A stretch of DNA of 64,000 bases, taken from positions 2,046,001-2,110,000 of the forward strand of contig NZ_JASF01000005.1 in the NCBI RefSeq assembly GCF_000622405.1. Reading direction: 5' to 3'. The notes beneath the pieces are model-generated. The model ran no database searches and was not told where the DNA came from. It was given only the letters and a program-made list of their open reading frames with translations. Position numbers and translations under genes: made by a program. Numbering within the stretch: position 1 is the stretch's first letter; each line of letters opens with the position of its first letter. This stretch comes from Sulfitobacter donghicola DSW-25 = KCTC 12864 = JCM 14565 (GTDB lineage Bacteria > Pseudomonadota > Alphaproteobacteria > Rhodobacterales > Rhodobacteraceae). Below are positions 53,801-64,000 of this stretch, in pieces.

Positions 53801-54361
53801 GTGTCCGAACCAGCTTCGATCTCCACAGGCATCGCGCAACGATATGCGACTGCCGTTTTCGAATTGGCCAAAGAGGCCAAAAAAGTCAAAGCCGTTGAAA
53901 CGGATTTAACTTCCCTGCAAGATCTGATGAGCAGCAGCGACAACTTTCGCGCTCTGATCAACTCGCCGATCTATTCGCGAGAAGAGCAAGCAGGCGCAAT
54001 TGCTGCAATTGCCAAAAAGATGAAGCTGTCGCCAACCATGGCGAACACGCTGGCCCTGATGGCGCAAAAGCGCCGTCTATTTGTCCTGCCGCAGCTGGTG
54101 CAAACCCTGCGCGACATCATCGCCGAAGACAAAGGCGAAGTCATTGCAGACGTTACGTCGGCAAAGGCTTTGACCAAGACACAGGCCGATAAACTGGCTG
54201 CGTCACTTAAGAAGACGACCGGTAAAACCGTAACACTACAGCAAACTGTTGATGAAAGCCTCATCGGTGGTTTGATTGTTAAAGTAGGCTCCAAGATGAT
54301 CGACACATCGGTCCGCTCGAAGCTTAATTCCCTCCAGAACGTAATGAAAGAGGTCGGATAA
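53801..54361 (+). CDS. atpH: ATP synthase F1 delta subunit
   Basis: The delta subunit sits on top of F1 and links it to the peripheral stalk. The 186-residue protein reads SEPASISTGIAQRYATAVFE at its N-terminus, with DNFRALINSPIYSREEQAGA and the C-terminal DESLIGGLIVKVGSKMIDTS typical of the OSCP/delta family. I choose GTG 53801, with GAGAGG 6 bp upstream; ATG 53795 is too close to that site. It is the first gene of atpHAGDC; the next gene starts directly after the stop. Confidence 0.95.
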   Translation: MSEPASISTGIAQRYATAVFELAKEAKKVKAVETDLTSLQDLMSSSDNFRALINSPIYSREEQAGAIAAIAKKMKLSPTMANTLALMAQKRRLFVLPQLVQTLRDIIAEDKGEVIADVTSAKALTKTQADKLAASLKKTTGKTVTLQQTVDESLIGGLIVKVGSKMIDTSVRSKLNSLQNVMKEVG

Positions 54362-55900
54362 ATGGGTATCCAAGCTGCAGAAATTTCTGCGATCCTGAAG
54401 GACCAGATCAAGAACTTTGGTCAAGAAGCAGAAGTGGCCGAAGTTGGCCGCGTGCTCTCCGTTGGTGACGGTATTGCGCGTGTATACGGTTTGGACAATG
54501 TCCAAGCTGGTGAGATGGTTGAATTCCCTGGTGGTATTCAAGGCATGGCGCTGAACCTCGAAGCGGACAACGTTGGTGTTGTTATCTTCGGTTCCGACCG
54601 CGACATTAAAGAAGGCGACACAGTTAAGCGTACCAACTCTATTGTTGACGTTCCAACTGGTGACGAACTGCTGGGCCGCGTTGTTGACGGCTTGGGCAAC
54701 CCGATTGATGGCAAAGGTCCATTGGGCACCAAAAAGCGCGGCTTGGCCGAAGTTAAGGCGCCGGGCATTATCCCACGTAAATCGGTTCACGAACCAATGG
54801 CAACGGGCCTGAAATCCGTTGACGCGATGATCCCAGTTGGCCGTGGCCAGCGCGAATTGATCATTGGTGACCGTCAGACCGGTAAAACAGCTGTTGCGCT
54901 TGACGCGATGCTGAACCAAGCACAGGTTAACGCTGCTGCGGGCGACGACGAGAGCAAGAAAATGTACTGTGTGTACGTTGCGATCGGCCAAAAACGCTCC
55001 ACTGTTGCTCAGCTGGTTAAAAAGCTCGAAGAAACAGGCGCGATTGAATATTCCATCGTTGTTGCCGCAACCGCGTCCGAGCCTGCACCAATGCAGTTCC
55101 TCGCACCTTACTCTGCAACAGCTATGGCCGAGCACTTCCGCGACAATGGCCGCCACGCTCTGATCGTTTATGATGATCTGTCCAAGCAAGCGGTTTCTTA
55201 TCGCCAGATGTCCCTGCTGCTGCGTCGTCCACCCGGGCGTGAAGCTTACCCAGGTGACGTTTTCTATCTTCACTCCCGTCTGCTTGAGCGTTCCGCGAAG
55301 CTGGGTGATGATGCAGGCAACGGCTCTTTGACAGCTCTGCCAATCATTGAAACCCAAGGTGGTGACGTTTCCGCGTTTATTCCGACCAACGTGATTTCCA
55401 TCACCGACGGTCAGATCTTCCTTGAGACCGAATTGTTCTACCAAGGCATCCGCCCTGCTGTGAACACCGGTCTGTCGGTTTCGCGTGTTGGCTCCTCTGC
55501 TCAGACCAAAGCGATGTCTTCGGTTGCTGGCCCAGTGAAACTGTCCTTGGCTCAGTACCGCGAAATGGCGGCCTTTGCTCAGTTCGGTTCCGATCTGGAT
55601 GCCTCCACCCAGCAGCTGCTGGCCCGTGGTGCGCGCCTGACCGAGCTGATGAAACAGCCGCAGTACAACCCGCTGACCAACGCCGAAATCGTTTGCGTAA
55701 TCTACGCAGGCACAAACGGCTATCTGGACAAGGTAGAAGTGACAGACGTTGGCCGCTTTGAAGCTGCTCTTCTGACACACCTGCGCAGCAAAAACGCTGA
55801 CCTTCTGGAAGATATCACCAACAATGACCGCAAGGTTAAAGGTGAGCTGGAAGACAAAATCAAAGCGGCTCTCGACGCGTTCGCTGCTGACTTCGCTTAA
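54362..55900 (+). CDS. atpA: ATP synthase F1 alpha subunit
   Basis: Alpha is the non-catalytic nucleotide-binding subunit of F1. The 512-residue length is standard. Walker A is GDRQTGKT (about 169-176); the P-loop neighbours [18 protein letters not shown], the arginine-finger region [17 protein letters not shown] and the N-terminal [20 protein letters not shown] are clear. It abuts atpH without a gap. A 582-codon frame on the opposite strand is a by-product of codon bias. Confidence 0.98.
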   Translation: MGIQAAEISAILKDQIKNFGQEAEVAEVGRVLSVGDGIARVYGLDNVQAGEMVEFPGGIQGMALNLEADNVGVVIFGSDRDIKEGDTVKRTNSIVDVPTGDELLGRVVDGLGNPIDGKGPLGTKKRGLAEVKAPGIIPRKSVHEPMATGLKSVDAMIPVGRGQRELIIGDRQTGKTAVALDAMLNQAQVNAAAGDDESKKMYCVYVAIGQKRSTVAQLVKKLEETGAIEYSIVVAATASEPAPMQFLAPYSATAMAEHFRDNGRHALIVYDDLSKQAVSYRQMSLLLRRPPGREAYPGDVFYLHSRLLERSAKLGDDAGNGSLTALPIIETQGGDVSAFIPTNVISITDGQIFLETELFYQGIRPAVNTGLSVSRVGSSAQTKAMSSVAGPVKLSLAQYREMAAFAQFGSDLDASTQQLLARGARLTELMKQPQYNPLTNAEIVCVIYAGTNGYLDKVEVTDVGRFEAALLTHLRSKNADLLEDITNNDRKVKGELEDKIKAALDAFAADFA

Positions 55901-55913
55901 GGAGAGATAGGCA

Positions 55914-56789
55914 ATGCCCAATCTCAAGGACCTTAAAAACCGGATCGCGAGTGTGAAAAACACTCGTAAGATCACTAAGGCCATGCAAATGGTTGCCGCG
56001 GCGAAACTTCGCCGCGCGCAGGAAGCTGCCGAAGCCTCCCGTCCTTACGCGGAGCGTTTCAACGCTGTTATGTCGTCGCTTGCAGCTTCTGTAGGCGGTG
56101 CCGACACGGCGCCCAAACTGCTAAGCGGTACGGGCAAGGATAAAGTGCATCTGCTGATCGTTATGACAGCGGAGAAGGGTCTGTGTGGTGGATTTAATTC
56201 CAACATCGCAAAGAAAGCCCGCGCTCACGCCTTGGACCTGATCGCAGACGGTAAGGAAGTCAAAATCCTGACCGTAGGCAAAAAGGGCCGTGACCAGATC
56301 AATCGCGAACTGGGGCAGTATTTTGTGGGCCACGTGGACCTGACCGAAGTCAAACGTATCGGGTTCTCCGATGCGCAGGGCATCGCAAAGGACGTGCTGA
56401 TCCGCTTTGACGAAGGCGAATTCGATGTCGCCACTCTGTTTTATTCAGAATTCGTTAACGTGGTTAGCCAAATCCCTACGGCTTTGCAGATTATCCCAGC
56501 CAAATTCGACGCGGCTGAGGGTGATGCACCTGACACGTTGTTCGATTACGAGCCTTCCGAGGAAGCGATCCTTGTGGACCTTCTGCCGCGCGGGGTGGCA
56601 ACTGCCATCTTCTCGGCACTGTTGGAAAACGGCGCATCGGAGCAGGGCGCACGCATGTCCGCTATGGATAACGCAACGCGCAACGCTGGCGAGATGATCG
56701 ATGACTTGACCATCGAATATAACCGTTCACGTCAGGCCGTCATCACCAACGAGCTGATCGAAATCATTTCCGGCGCGGAAGCGCTGTAA
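55914..56789 (+). CDS. atpG: ATP synthase F1 gamma subunit
   Basis: Gamma is the rotating central stalk. The 291-residue protein begins [20 protein letters not shown] and has [19 protein letters not shown] and the C-terminal helix [20 protein letters not shown] and [20 protein letters not shown], which insert into the alpha3beta3 ring. AGGAGAG precedes the ATG. It lies 13 bp after atpA. Confidence 0.97.
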   Translation: MPNLKDLKNRIASVKNTRKITKAMQMVAAAKLRRAQEAAEASRPYAERFNAVMSSLAASVGGADTAPKLLSGTGKDKVHLLIVMTAEKGLCGGFNSNIAKKARAHALDLIADGKEVKILTVGKKGRDQINRELGQYFVGHVDLTEVKRIGFSDAQGIAKDVLIRFDEGEFDVATLFYSEFVNVVSQIPTALQIIPAKFDAAEGDAPDTLFDYEPSEEAILVDLLPRGVATAIFSALLENGASEQGARMSAMDNATRNAGEMIDDLTIEYNRSRQAVITNELIEIISGAEAL

Positions 56790-56802
56790 GATATTGGAGT
56801 AA

Positions 56803-58233
<1,431 letters not shown>

Positions 58234-58247
58234 GGGAGCACTGAGCA

Positions 58248-58676
58248 ATGGCAGACACGATGCAATTCGATCTGGTGTCGCCTGAGCGGCGCCTTGCCTC
58301 GGCACAAGTTGTCTCGGTGCAGATTCCGGGTACGGATGGCGAGTTGACGGCAATGCCCGGCCACTCGGCAACCATTACCACCCTGCGCCCAGGTATCCTG
58401 ACGGTGGATGGCCCTGACGGGCCGTCCGAATATGTGGTCACCGGCGGTTTCGCCGAGATCACAGCCAAAGGTGTGTCCGTTCTGGCAGAACGTGCGATTG
58501 CAAAATCGGACATGACGCAAGAAACCATGGACGAGATCATGGAAGAGGCAAAAAACACCTATAGCAAGGTGAAAGAAGAGTTCGAAAACGAAGCTGGCCC
58601 AGTGGATGACGCTGCCAGATTGTTGTCGGACATGGTTGCTATGGGTGCGCACATGGGCCTTACGGCCGAAGAGTGA
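58248..58676 (+). CDS. atpC: ATP synthase F1 epsilon subunit
   Basis: Epsilon joins gamma to the c-ring and can brake ATP hydrolysis. The 142-residue protein has a beta-sandwich N-domain ([37 protein letters not shown]) and a helical C-terminal part ([20 protein letters not shown]). It closes the F1 operon and is followed by a hairpin terminator. In Rhodobacterales the zeta inhibitor often takes over braking, but no zeta gene is seen here. Confidence 0.97.
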   Translation: MADTMQFDLVSPERRLASAQVVSVQIPGTDGELTAMPGHSATITTLRPGILTVDGPDGPSEYVVTGGFAEITAKGVSVLAERAIAKSDMTQETMDEIMEEAKNTYSKVKEEFENEAGPVDDAARLLSDMVAMGAHMGLTAEE

Positions 58677-58696
58677 ACCTGGGATAAATCCTTCAG

Positions 58697-58725
58697 AAGG
58701 CCTCGCAATTTGCGGGGCCTTTTGT
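58697..58725 (+). terminator. Rho-independent terminator of the atp operon
   Basis: AAGGCCTCGCA and TGCGGGGCCTT pair around a 3-nt loop with one T-G pair, followed by a T-rich tail (TTGTATTTT), 20 bp after the atpC stop. Confidence 0.9.
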
Positions 58726-58799
58726 ATTTTGCGGCCTCGCTTTCGCCACAAATTTCAGGCAATCTAGGGTTTAGTTATGCCTCGGGACACAAACGAACG

Positions 58800-59150
58800 A
58801 TGAAGAAGTTACGCAGTTTAATTGTTGGAGTGGACAGCGGCGATGTTGTCCTCTTTGAAGACTTTGAAGATGGCGGCGAAATGTGGACGGGCCGCGGCCA
58901 GCGTGAGCGCCGCCGCCGGATCAAATTCTCCGAAAAATACCTTAGCGAACCAACGGTACAGTTATCGATTTCATTGTGGGATATGGATGCGGGCAGTGTG
59001 CTGCGCGCGGATGTGGCCGCAGAGGCTGTCACCGAAAAGGGCTTTGATATGGTGTTTCGCACATGGGGCGATACACGGGTTGCGCGCGCGCGCATCGCAT
59101 GGACAGCGTTTGGAGAGCTGGAAGATTCTGATGCATGGGATGTTGGCTGA
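58800..59150 (+). CDS. H-type lectin domain protein
   Basis: A 116-residue protein that is almost entirely one H-type lectin domain: GRGQRERRRRIKFSEKYLSE, PTVQLSISLWDMD, RADVAAEAVTEKGFDMVFRT and WGDTRVARARIAWTAFGEL. Proteins with this fold bind N-acetylgalactosamine in invertebrates; bacterial copies occur in many proteobacteria, with unknown ligands. I start at ATG 58800; there is no signal peptide. It lies after the atp terminator with its own downstream hairpin. Confidence 0.85.
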   Translation: MKKLRSLIVGVDSGDVVLFEDFEDGGEMWTGRGQRERRRRIKFSEKYLSEPTVQLSISLWDMDAGSVLRADVAAEAVTEKGFDMVFRTWGDTRVARARIAWTAFGELEDSDAWDVG

Positions 59151-59170
59151 ACAAATGTGTTTCGCCATAG

Positions 59171-59202
59171 GTGATCCCACCCAAAGGTGAGATCACATTT
59201 TC
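59171..59202. terminator. Terminator between the lectin gene and prs
   Basis: GTGATCCCACC and GGTGAGATCAC pair with one mismatch around a short CAAA loop, followed by ATTTTCT on the plus strand. It separates the lectin gene from the convergent prs gene. Confidence 0.75.
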
Positions 59203-59227
59203 TGGATAGACCTTTGCCGCTTTGGGC

Positions 59228-60247
59228 TTAGTCGTCTACGTACATTCCGTCATAGATCGGCCCAAGGGTCTCTTGCTCGAACAGGGACGACACAGAGGTG
59301 CCGTTCCAGATGTTGAGGATCGCCTGAGCAAACATCGGCGCTGTTGGTACGATACGGATGTTTGGCGCGTTCTTAACCGCATCTGTGGGCTGGATGCTGT
59401 CAGTGATGACCAGCGATTTCATCACCGAATTGGTCACACGTTCAACAGCAGGCCCAGACATAACGCCGTGGCTGATATAGGCGTGAACCTCTTTTGCACC
59501 ATTCTCCAGCAGCACTTCGGCAGCTTTACACAGCGTGCCTGCGGTGTCGCAGATGTCGTCGATAATCAGGCAGGTCTTGCCCTTCACGTCACCAATCACG
59601 GTCATCTCCGAGACTTCGCCAGCTTTCTCGCGGCGTTTGTCAACGATGGCTAGCGGTGCGTTTAGACGTTTGGCTAATTCACGCGCACGGGCCACGCCGC
59701 CTACGTCAGGCGAGATGATGAGCAGGTCATCCATCTGATCTTTAAACGCGTGTTTGATATCCAACGCAAAAACAGGGGAGGCGTAAAGGTTATCAACGGG
59801 AATATCAAAGAAACCCTGAATTTGTGCCGCGTGCAGGTCCATCGTCAGGATGCGTTCAATGCCGGTCCCTACCAACATATTCGCGACCAGCTTTGCGGTG
59901 ATCGGTGTGCGTGCCTTTGTGCGGCGGTCTTGGCGGGCATAACCGAAATAGGGCAGAACAGCTGTAATGCGTTTCGCCGAAGAGCGGCGCAGCGCGTCCG
60001 CCATGATCAGCAGTTCCATCAGGTTGTCGTTTGCAGGGTTCGACGTGGGTTGGATAATGAACATATCCTCACCGCGGACGTTTTCGAACACTTCGACAAA
60101 AACTTCGCTGTCGTTGAAACGTTCAACGCGGGCGTTAACCAAATCTGTGTTTACCCCCCGATGTAGCGACATGCGTCTTGCAATAGCTTTGGCTAGCGGC
60201 ATGTTGGCATTGCCGGAAATCAGTTTTGGCTCTGGGGTATTTGGCAT
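59228..60247 (-). CDS. prs: Ribose-phosphate pyrophosphokinase
   Basis: Prs makes PRPP from ribose 5-phosphate and ATP for nucleotide, histidine and tryptophan synthesis. The 339-residue protein has the N-terminal [18 protein letters not shown], the catalytic flexible-loop [34 protein letters not shown] and the PRPP loop [21 protein letters not shown] start at ATG 60245-60247; an in-frame start 16 codons upstream is unsupported. Confidence 0.97.
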   Translation of the reverse strand: MPNTPEPKLISGNANMPLAKAIARRMSLHRGVNTDLVNARVERFNDSEVFVEVFENVRGEDMFIIQPTSNPANDNLMELLIMADALRRSSAKRITAVLPYFGYARQDRRTKARTPITAKLVANMLVGTGIERILTMDLHAAQIQGFFDIPVDNLYASPVFALDIKHAFKDQMDDLLIISPDVGGVARARELAKRLNAPLAIVDKRREKAGEVSEMTVIGDVKGKTCLIIDDICDTAGTLCKAAEVLLENGAKEVHAYISHGVMSGPAVERVTNSVMKSLVITDSIQPTDAVKNAPNIRIVPTAPMFAQAILNIWNGTSVSSLFEQETLGPIYDGMYVDD

Positions 60248-60350
60248 TTGGGGGAGGCTCCGTGGCAGCGGTATACAGAATCGTCTCTGGAACACCGATT
60301 AACATGTGCCTAGGGTTAGGCAAAGCAGACACATCTTAATGGAGCTCCAA

Positions 60351-60947
60351 ATGACTCAGATCGACTACTATTTTGCAACGCTATCTCCTTATTGCTACCT
60401 AAGCGGGACTCGGCTGGAGGAGGTTGCGGCGAAACACGGGGCAACCATCAATTACAAGCCGTTCGACATCATACAGGGCTTTGGCCGTACCGGTGGTACA
60501 CCGCCCAAAGACCGCCACATCAGCCGCATCGAATACCGCGCCCAAGAACTACCGCGTCAGGCGAAAAAACTGGGCATGCCCTTTAACCTGAAACCAGCGC
60601 ATTGGCCCACAAATGGCGCACCTGCGGCTTATGCGTTTATCGCAGCGCAGAATGCGGGTGGTGGTGATTTGGGGCTGTTGGCCCATGTCATTACACGTGC
60701 TGTCTGGGCCGAAGAAAAAGACATCGCGCAGGACGACGTTATTCGTGCCTGCCTGACCGAAGCAGGCTTTGACCCGAACCTTGCCGATAGCGGTTTGTTG
60801 GAAGGCGCGGAAACCTATGCGCGCAATCTGGAAGACGCCGTAGAGGCAGGCGCATTTGGCGCGCCGTTCTATGTGATTGGCGATCAACGGTTCTGGGGGC
60901 AAGACCGGATCGAAGACGTTGACCTCTATCTACAAGGTAAACTGTGA
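60351..60947 (+). CDS. 2-hydroxychromene-2-carboxylate isomerase family (DsbA-fold)
   Basis: A 198-residue thioredoxin/DsbA-fold protein of the HCCA isomerase/GST-kappa group. The glutathione-site Ser lies in YYFATLSPYCYLSG (about 7-20), and GAFGAPFYVIGDQRFWGQDR (about 167-186) is the family C-terminal signature with cis-Pro. Substrate unknown; not necessarily naphthalene-related. I start at ATG 60351, with GGAG upstream; ATG 60339 is also in frame. It overlaps the alpha/beta hydrolase by 4 bp. Confidence 0.9.
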   Translation: MTQIDYYFATLSPYCYLSGTRLEEVAAKHGATINYKPFDIIQGFGRTGGTPPKDRHISRIEYRAQELPRQAKKLGMPFNLKPAHWPTNGAPAAYAFIAAQNAGGGDLGLLAHVITRAVWAEEKDIAQDDVIRACLTEAGFDPNLADSGLLEGAETYARNLEDAVEAGAFGAPFYVIGDQRFWGQDRIEDVDLYLQGKL

Positions 60948-61732
60948 CGCTAGGCGTCCACACCCACCTTTTTGAAGGCGCGGACAGACGCGGATTGGCC
61001 ATTCACTGTACGCTTGGCCAATCCGGTGCGTGGCGCGGCGTGGCGGCGGCATTGAAGGATGATATCAGCCTTCTGGCTTTTGATCTGCCAAGCCACGGTA
61101 AATCGGAAGAGTGGGACCGTAGCGGCGACATCCATGATGTGTCGACTGATATGGCGCGCGGGTTGATCACAGAGCCGATGGATCTGATCGGTCATTCCTT
61201 CGGGGCGACCATCGCTTTGCGGATCGCCGTAGAAACACCCGAGCTGGTGCGCAGCCTCACCATGATCGAACCCGTCTATTTCGCGGCCGTTCTTGCGGAT
61301 CATCCAGAGCTGTTAGAGCAGTTCGAGGAAGATAGCGCCGCGATGAATGCAGCCTTTGATGCGGGCGATGAACGCGAAGCAGCGCGGATTTTCAACCGTG
61401 ATTGGGGGGATGGCACGCCGTGGGACAAATTCCCGAAACGGATGCAAGACCACATGACGCGGCTGATCCACTTTGTCCCCGAAAGCTATGCGTTTTTGCA
61501 CCTCGACAGCGGCGGGTTGCTAGATCCGGGGCGGATGGAGGGCGCAACGATGCCTTCCTTGCTGATCGAGGGTGATCAATCGCCCAAGATGAGCGGGCAG
61601 ATCGCAACCTCCCTTGAGGCGCGTTTACCCAATGTCACGCGCGCCGTTGTAAAAGGGGCAGGGCATATGCTGCCCGTCACCCACCCTGAAGAGGTGGCCA
61701 AGCCCATCAGGGCGTTGTTGGCGCGCAGCTAG
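60944..61732 (+). CDS. Alpha/beta-fold hydrolase
   Basis: A 262-residue hydrolase with nucleophile elbow GHSFGATIAL (S85), a preceding DLPSHGKSEEW loop and a catalytic His in VKGAGHMLPVTHPEEVA. A cap domain spans about 130-190. The GTG start overlaps the upstream isomerase stop (GTGA), so the two are probably coupled. Substrate unknown. Confidence 0.9.
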   Translation: MTLGVHTHLFEGADRRGLAIHCTLGQSGAWRGVAAALKDDISLLAFDLPSHGKSEEWDRSGDIHDVSTDMARGLITEPMDLIGHSFGATIALRIAVETPELVRSLTMIEPVYFAAVLADHPELLEQFEEDSAAMNAAFDAGDEREAARIFNRDWGDGTPWDKFPKRMQDHMTRLIHFVPESYAFLHLDSGGLLDPGRMEGATMPSLLIEGDQSPKMSGQIATSLEARLPNVTRAVVKGAGHMLPVTHPEEVAKPIRALLARS

Positions 61733-61735
61733 AGG

Positions 61736-62776
61736 TCAGAAATGGCTCAAAAACTGGTCGATGAGAGCATCTGTCATCGACCAGTCACAGACCAGTCGCG
61801 CGCCCAGTATCTCATCCGCGGGGCCTGTGGCAACATCACCATCCAGAACATAGTATTTCGCCCCATCGGCCTGTAGCTTTTGGTGAACCGCGCGCGGAAA
61901 ACGGGTGAAGATCATGTTCGCTTGCGGCGTGTGGATCATTTCCGCCCCCGCTTTTACCAGCCCCTCGGCCAGTCGGGCGCAGGCCGCATTGGCGCTGCGC
62001 GCCAGATCTTGCCACAGGTCATCTTGCAAATAGGCCGCCATTTGGGCCGACAGGTAGCGGTGTTTGGAAAACAGATGTGCTCCGCGTTTGCGCCGCAGTT
62101 CAAACTCCCACGCCTTGGCGGGGTCGAAAAAGATCACCGCCTCAACGCCCATGCAGCCGTTTTTCGTCCCGCCAAAGCTGACAACATCCACGCCAGACTT
62201 CCACGTCATCTCGGCCGGTGTACAGTCCAACGCAACCAAGGCATTGGCAAACCGCGCGCCATCCAGATGAACGGGCAGGTTAGCGGCCTTTGCCACGGCA
62301 GTCAGCGCGCGCAGTTCTTCCAGCGTATGCACCGCGCCAAACTCAGTGACCTGAGTGATAGATACAGGGCCAGCCTGTGCCATATGCACATTGCTATTGG
62401 CAGGGCGGCGGGCGATCGCAGAGGCCAGATCGGCAGGGGCCATCTTATCCTCAGTCGGGATTTTAGTGAGCTTGGCACCCCCTGCATAAAACTCAGGAGC
62501 GTTGCATTCGTCTTCTTCTATATGGCTGTGTTGTGCGCAGAAAATCGTTTGCCACGGTTGGGTGTAACAGGCGAGGGCCAGCGAATTGGCGGCTGTGCCT
62601 GTGGCAACCAGATAGACAGCCGCATCGGGGGCCTCAAACTGGGCGCGGATGCTTGCGCGCACTTCTTCCATGATCTCGTCATTGCCATAGGGCATGGCAT
62701 AGCCCGTGTTGGCCTCGGCCATGCGCTGCATGATCTTTGGGTGAACAGGGCCGGAATTGTCTGAAGCAAAAAACAT
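61736..62776 (-). CDS. Threonine aldolase family PLP enzyme
   Basis: A 346-residue fold-type I PLP enzyme of the low-specificity L-threonine aldolase (beta-eliminating lyase) family, splitting threonine or allo-threonine to glycine and acetaldehyde. Visible are FFASDNSGPVHPKIMQRM, HSHIEEDECNAPEF, HLDGARFANALVAL and the PLP lysine in SFGGTKNGCMGVEAV (about K207). Adjacent to YcgN on the same strand, 0 bp apart. Confidence 0.93.
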   Translation of the reverse strand: MFFASDNSGPVHPKIMQRMAEANTGYAMPYGNDEIMEEVRASIRAQFEAPDAAVYLVATGTAANSLALACYTQPWQTIFCAQHSHIEEDECNAPEFYAGGAKLTKIPTEDKMAPADLASAIARRPANSNVHMAQAGPVSITQVTEFGAVHTLEELRALTAVAKAANLPVHLDGARFANALVALDCTPAEMTWKSGVDVVSFGGTKNGCMGVEAVIFFDPAKAWEFELRRKRGAHLFSKHRYLSAQMAAYLQDDLWQDLARSANAACARLAEGLVKAGAEMIHTPQANMIFTRFPRAVHQKLQADGAKYYVLDGDVATGPADEILGARLVCDWSMTDALIDQFLSHF

Positions 62777-63247
62777 CTAGATAGGCTCCTCGATGATGTG
62801 GTCTTCCCAGTCTTCGAATTCTGTTTCCCATTCGCTGACGGTACGGTGGCGCATCGACACGCCCGCCTTGTGAACGGAGTCTTGGGTGCCTGTGATCAGC
62901 GGATGCCATTTTGGCAGCGCCTCACCGCTCCAAAGCAGGCGATAGGCGCAGGTCTGGGGCATCCAATAGGCGTGATCGTCGATGTTTTCGGGGGTCATGA
63001 CGATGCAATCAGGCACAAACTGGTGGCGGATTTCATATTGCGAACAATGGCAGGTCGCATCGTCCAACAGGCGGCAGGCAACATTGGTGAGGGCTACTTC
63101 GCCGCTGTCCTCATCTTCCAGCTTGTTCAGGCAGCATTTGCCACAGCCATCGCACAGGGCTTCCCATTCCTTTTTGTTCAGGGATTTCAGCGGCTTTCGC
63201 TCCCAGAACAGTTTGGACAGGCCATCGCGCTCGATCTGGTCGCTCAT
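62777..63247 (-). CDS. YcgN family cysteine-cluster protein
   Basis: A 156-residue UPF0260-type protein with cysteines in CDGCGKCCLNKL, VACRLLDDATCHCSQYE, PDCIVM and PQTCAYRLLW. These could bind an iron-sulfur cluster or zinc. The family has no proven function. It is ATGA-coupled to ribF upstream, and the threonine aldolase gene follows immediately. Confidence 0.92.
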   Translation of the reverse strand: MSDQIERDGLSKLFWERKPLKSLNKKEWEALCDGCGKCCLNKLEDEDSGEVALTNVACRLLDDATCHCSQYEIRHQFVPDCIVMTPENIDDHAYWMPQTCAYRLLWSGEALPKWHPLITGTQDSVHKAGVSMRHRTVSEWETEFEDWEDHIIEEPI

Positions 63248-64000
63248 AGCGCGGCCAGAATTTTTCGCGCTTGCAGGCTGTCGGCATCCATCTGGGCGAT
63301 CAGCGCATCAAGGCTGTCAAATTTCTCTTCGCCGCGCAGGTGTTCGACCAATGCAACGGAAAGGGGCGTGCCATAAAGATCCCCTTTGAAGTCAAAGACG
63401 AAGGTTTCAAGGTTGGGTTTGTTTTCGCCAAACATCGGGCGAATACCCATCGAGGCGACACCGCGATAGCTGCCAGCATGTGGCCCTTCCAGAACATCCA
63501 CAAGTACCGCATAAACGCCAAAGGCAGGCGGGTGCAGACCGTCGATAGACATATTTGCGGTTGGATAGCCCAGTTCGCGACCGCGCTGTTCACCACCAAT
63601 GACAGGGCCTTCGATGCGGTGCCAATGGCCCAGCATAGCGGCCGCATCACGCGGGCGCGCCTCTGCCAGTGCTTGGCGAATGGCGGTTGATGAAACGGTC
63701 TGTTCTGAGCGTTCCATGAGAGGGGCGATCGTGACACCAAAGCCCAGCTGCTCTCCGAATTGCACAAGATCAGCCGCCGTGCCCGCGCGGCCCTTGCCAA
63801 AGCAGAAATCAGCCCCGACAACGACGTGTTTCAGGCCAAGGCCCTTGCTGATGACCTTATCGGCAAAATCAAACGGGGTGAGCGAGGCCAATGCCGTGTT
63901 AAACGGCAACTGATACAGGCGTTCTACGCCGACTTTGGCAAGGCGCGATGCGCGCGCAGCACTGCTCATCAACTGAAAGGGGGGCGCGGTAGGGGCGAAA
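63244..64000 (-). CDS. ribF: Bifunctional riboflavin kinase/FAD synthetase, C-terminal part (cut by window edge)
   Basis: RibF makes FMN from riboflavin and adenylates it to FAD. The visible 250 residues cover the end of the FAD synthetase domain (LGLKHVVVGADFCFGKGRAG, SSTAIRQALAE) and the riboflavin kinase domain (GPVIGGEQRGRELGYPTANM, YRGVASMGIRP, LETFVFDFKGDLYG). The frame is open through the window edge and continues PTAPPFQLM upstream, so the true start lies beyond 64000. Confidence 0.95.
   Translation of the reverse strand, partial: FAPTAPPFQLMSSAARASRLAKVGVERLYQLPFNTALASLTPFDFADKVISKGLGLKHVVVGADFCFGKGRAGTAADLVQFGEQLGFGVTIAPLMERSEQTVSSTAIRQALAEARPRDAAAMLGHWHRIEGPVIGGEQRGRELGYPTANMSIDGLHPPAFGVYAVLVDVLEGPHAGSYRGVASMGIRPMFGENKPNLETFVFDFKGDLYGTPLSVALVEHLRGEEKFDSLDALIAQMDADSLQARKILAAL

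Noticed and set aside
54236..55984. 582-codon open frame on the minus strand opposite atpA
   Set aside because: It is the mirror of a biased highly expressed gene; no ribosome-binding site, no recognisable domain, and composition follows the atpA codon pattern.
61880..62764. 294-codon open frame opposite the threonine aldolase gene
   Set aside because: The aldolase has all PLP motifs; the opposite frame has no start signal or domain.

Overview
The window looks like a chromosomal segment from a marine alphaproteobacterium of the Rhodobacteraceae (Roseobacter group). Support: a five-gene F1 operon atpHAGDC without the Fo genes, a 44-residue aa3-type cytochrome oxidase subunit IV, a polyhydroxybutyrate pair phbA/phbB, an acyl-CoA dehydrogenase resembling the DmdC family, and many short conserved proteins typical of that family. 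It is dense core genome on both strands with very short gaps. I see no rRNA, tRNA, CRISPR array, insertion sequence, integrase or prophage gene. Species cannot be assigned from the sequence alone.

Layout. 1-3088 (minus): pyrB, five small membrane-type genes and the start of pyrC, seven genes in which every junction is a 4-bp ATGA overlap. 3196-5120 (plus): uracil-DNA glycosylase, LysE exporter, MoaB. 5240-10351: a two-gene RND efflux system with an unusually long pump. 10371-12803: DsbD-alpha-like protein, YqgE, TsaC. 12940-17024: DmdC-like dehydrogenase, MBL hydrolase, DUF6173-like protein, cytochrome oxidase subunit IV, lipoprotein. 17013-18052: AzlCD. 18106-22467: FdhD, two YcxB-like membrane proteins, MobA, MobB, MoeA. 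22480-25165: membrane protein, GreA, a VOC protein and SoxR arranged around a clear SoxR operator. 25245-31780: ETF-ubiquinone oxidoreductase, TPR protein, IspE, polyprenyl synthase, DUF2007, TrmN6-like methyltransferase, YdcH. 31781-36854: EamA transporter with LysR regulator, a 38-residue ORF, PhbB, PhbA, EAL phosphodiesterase. 37005-43651: Tag, an acidic Gly/Pro-linker protein, ribosomal protein S4, HisC, TyrC, extensin-like lipoprotein, DUF2125, ChaC-like. 43721-51937: ExbB-like/OmpA-like motor pair, M23 peptidase, ClpA, GloB, methyltransferase. 51945-59150: membrane-anchored RTX-like protein, atpHAGDC, H-type lectin protein. 59228-64000: Prs, DsbA-fold isomerase, alpha/beta hydrolase, threonine aldolase, YcgN, truncated RibF.

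How genes work together. Molybdenum cofactor functions are split over two places (moaB; fdhD-mobA-mobB-moeA). ETF-QO can pass electrons from acyl-CoA dehydrogenases such as the one at 12940 to quinone. PhbA and PhbB make the PHB precursor. SoxR probably controls the divergent VOC gene through a MerR-type promoter with a 19-bp spacer. The most unusual patterns are small membrane proteins with PH-like or YcxB-like soluble parts threaded by ATGA overlaps into the pyrimidine and molybdenum-cofactor operons, and a proton-motor pair whose MotB-like partner has about 380 residues of coiled coil before its OmpA domain.
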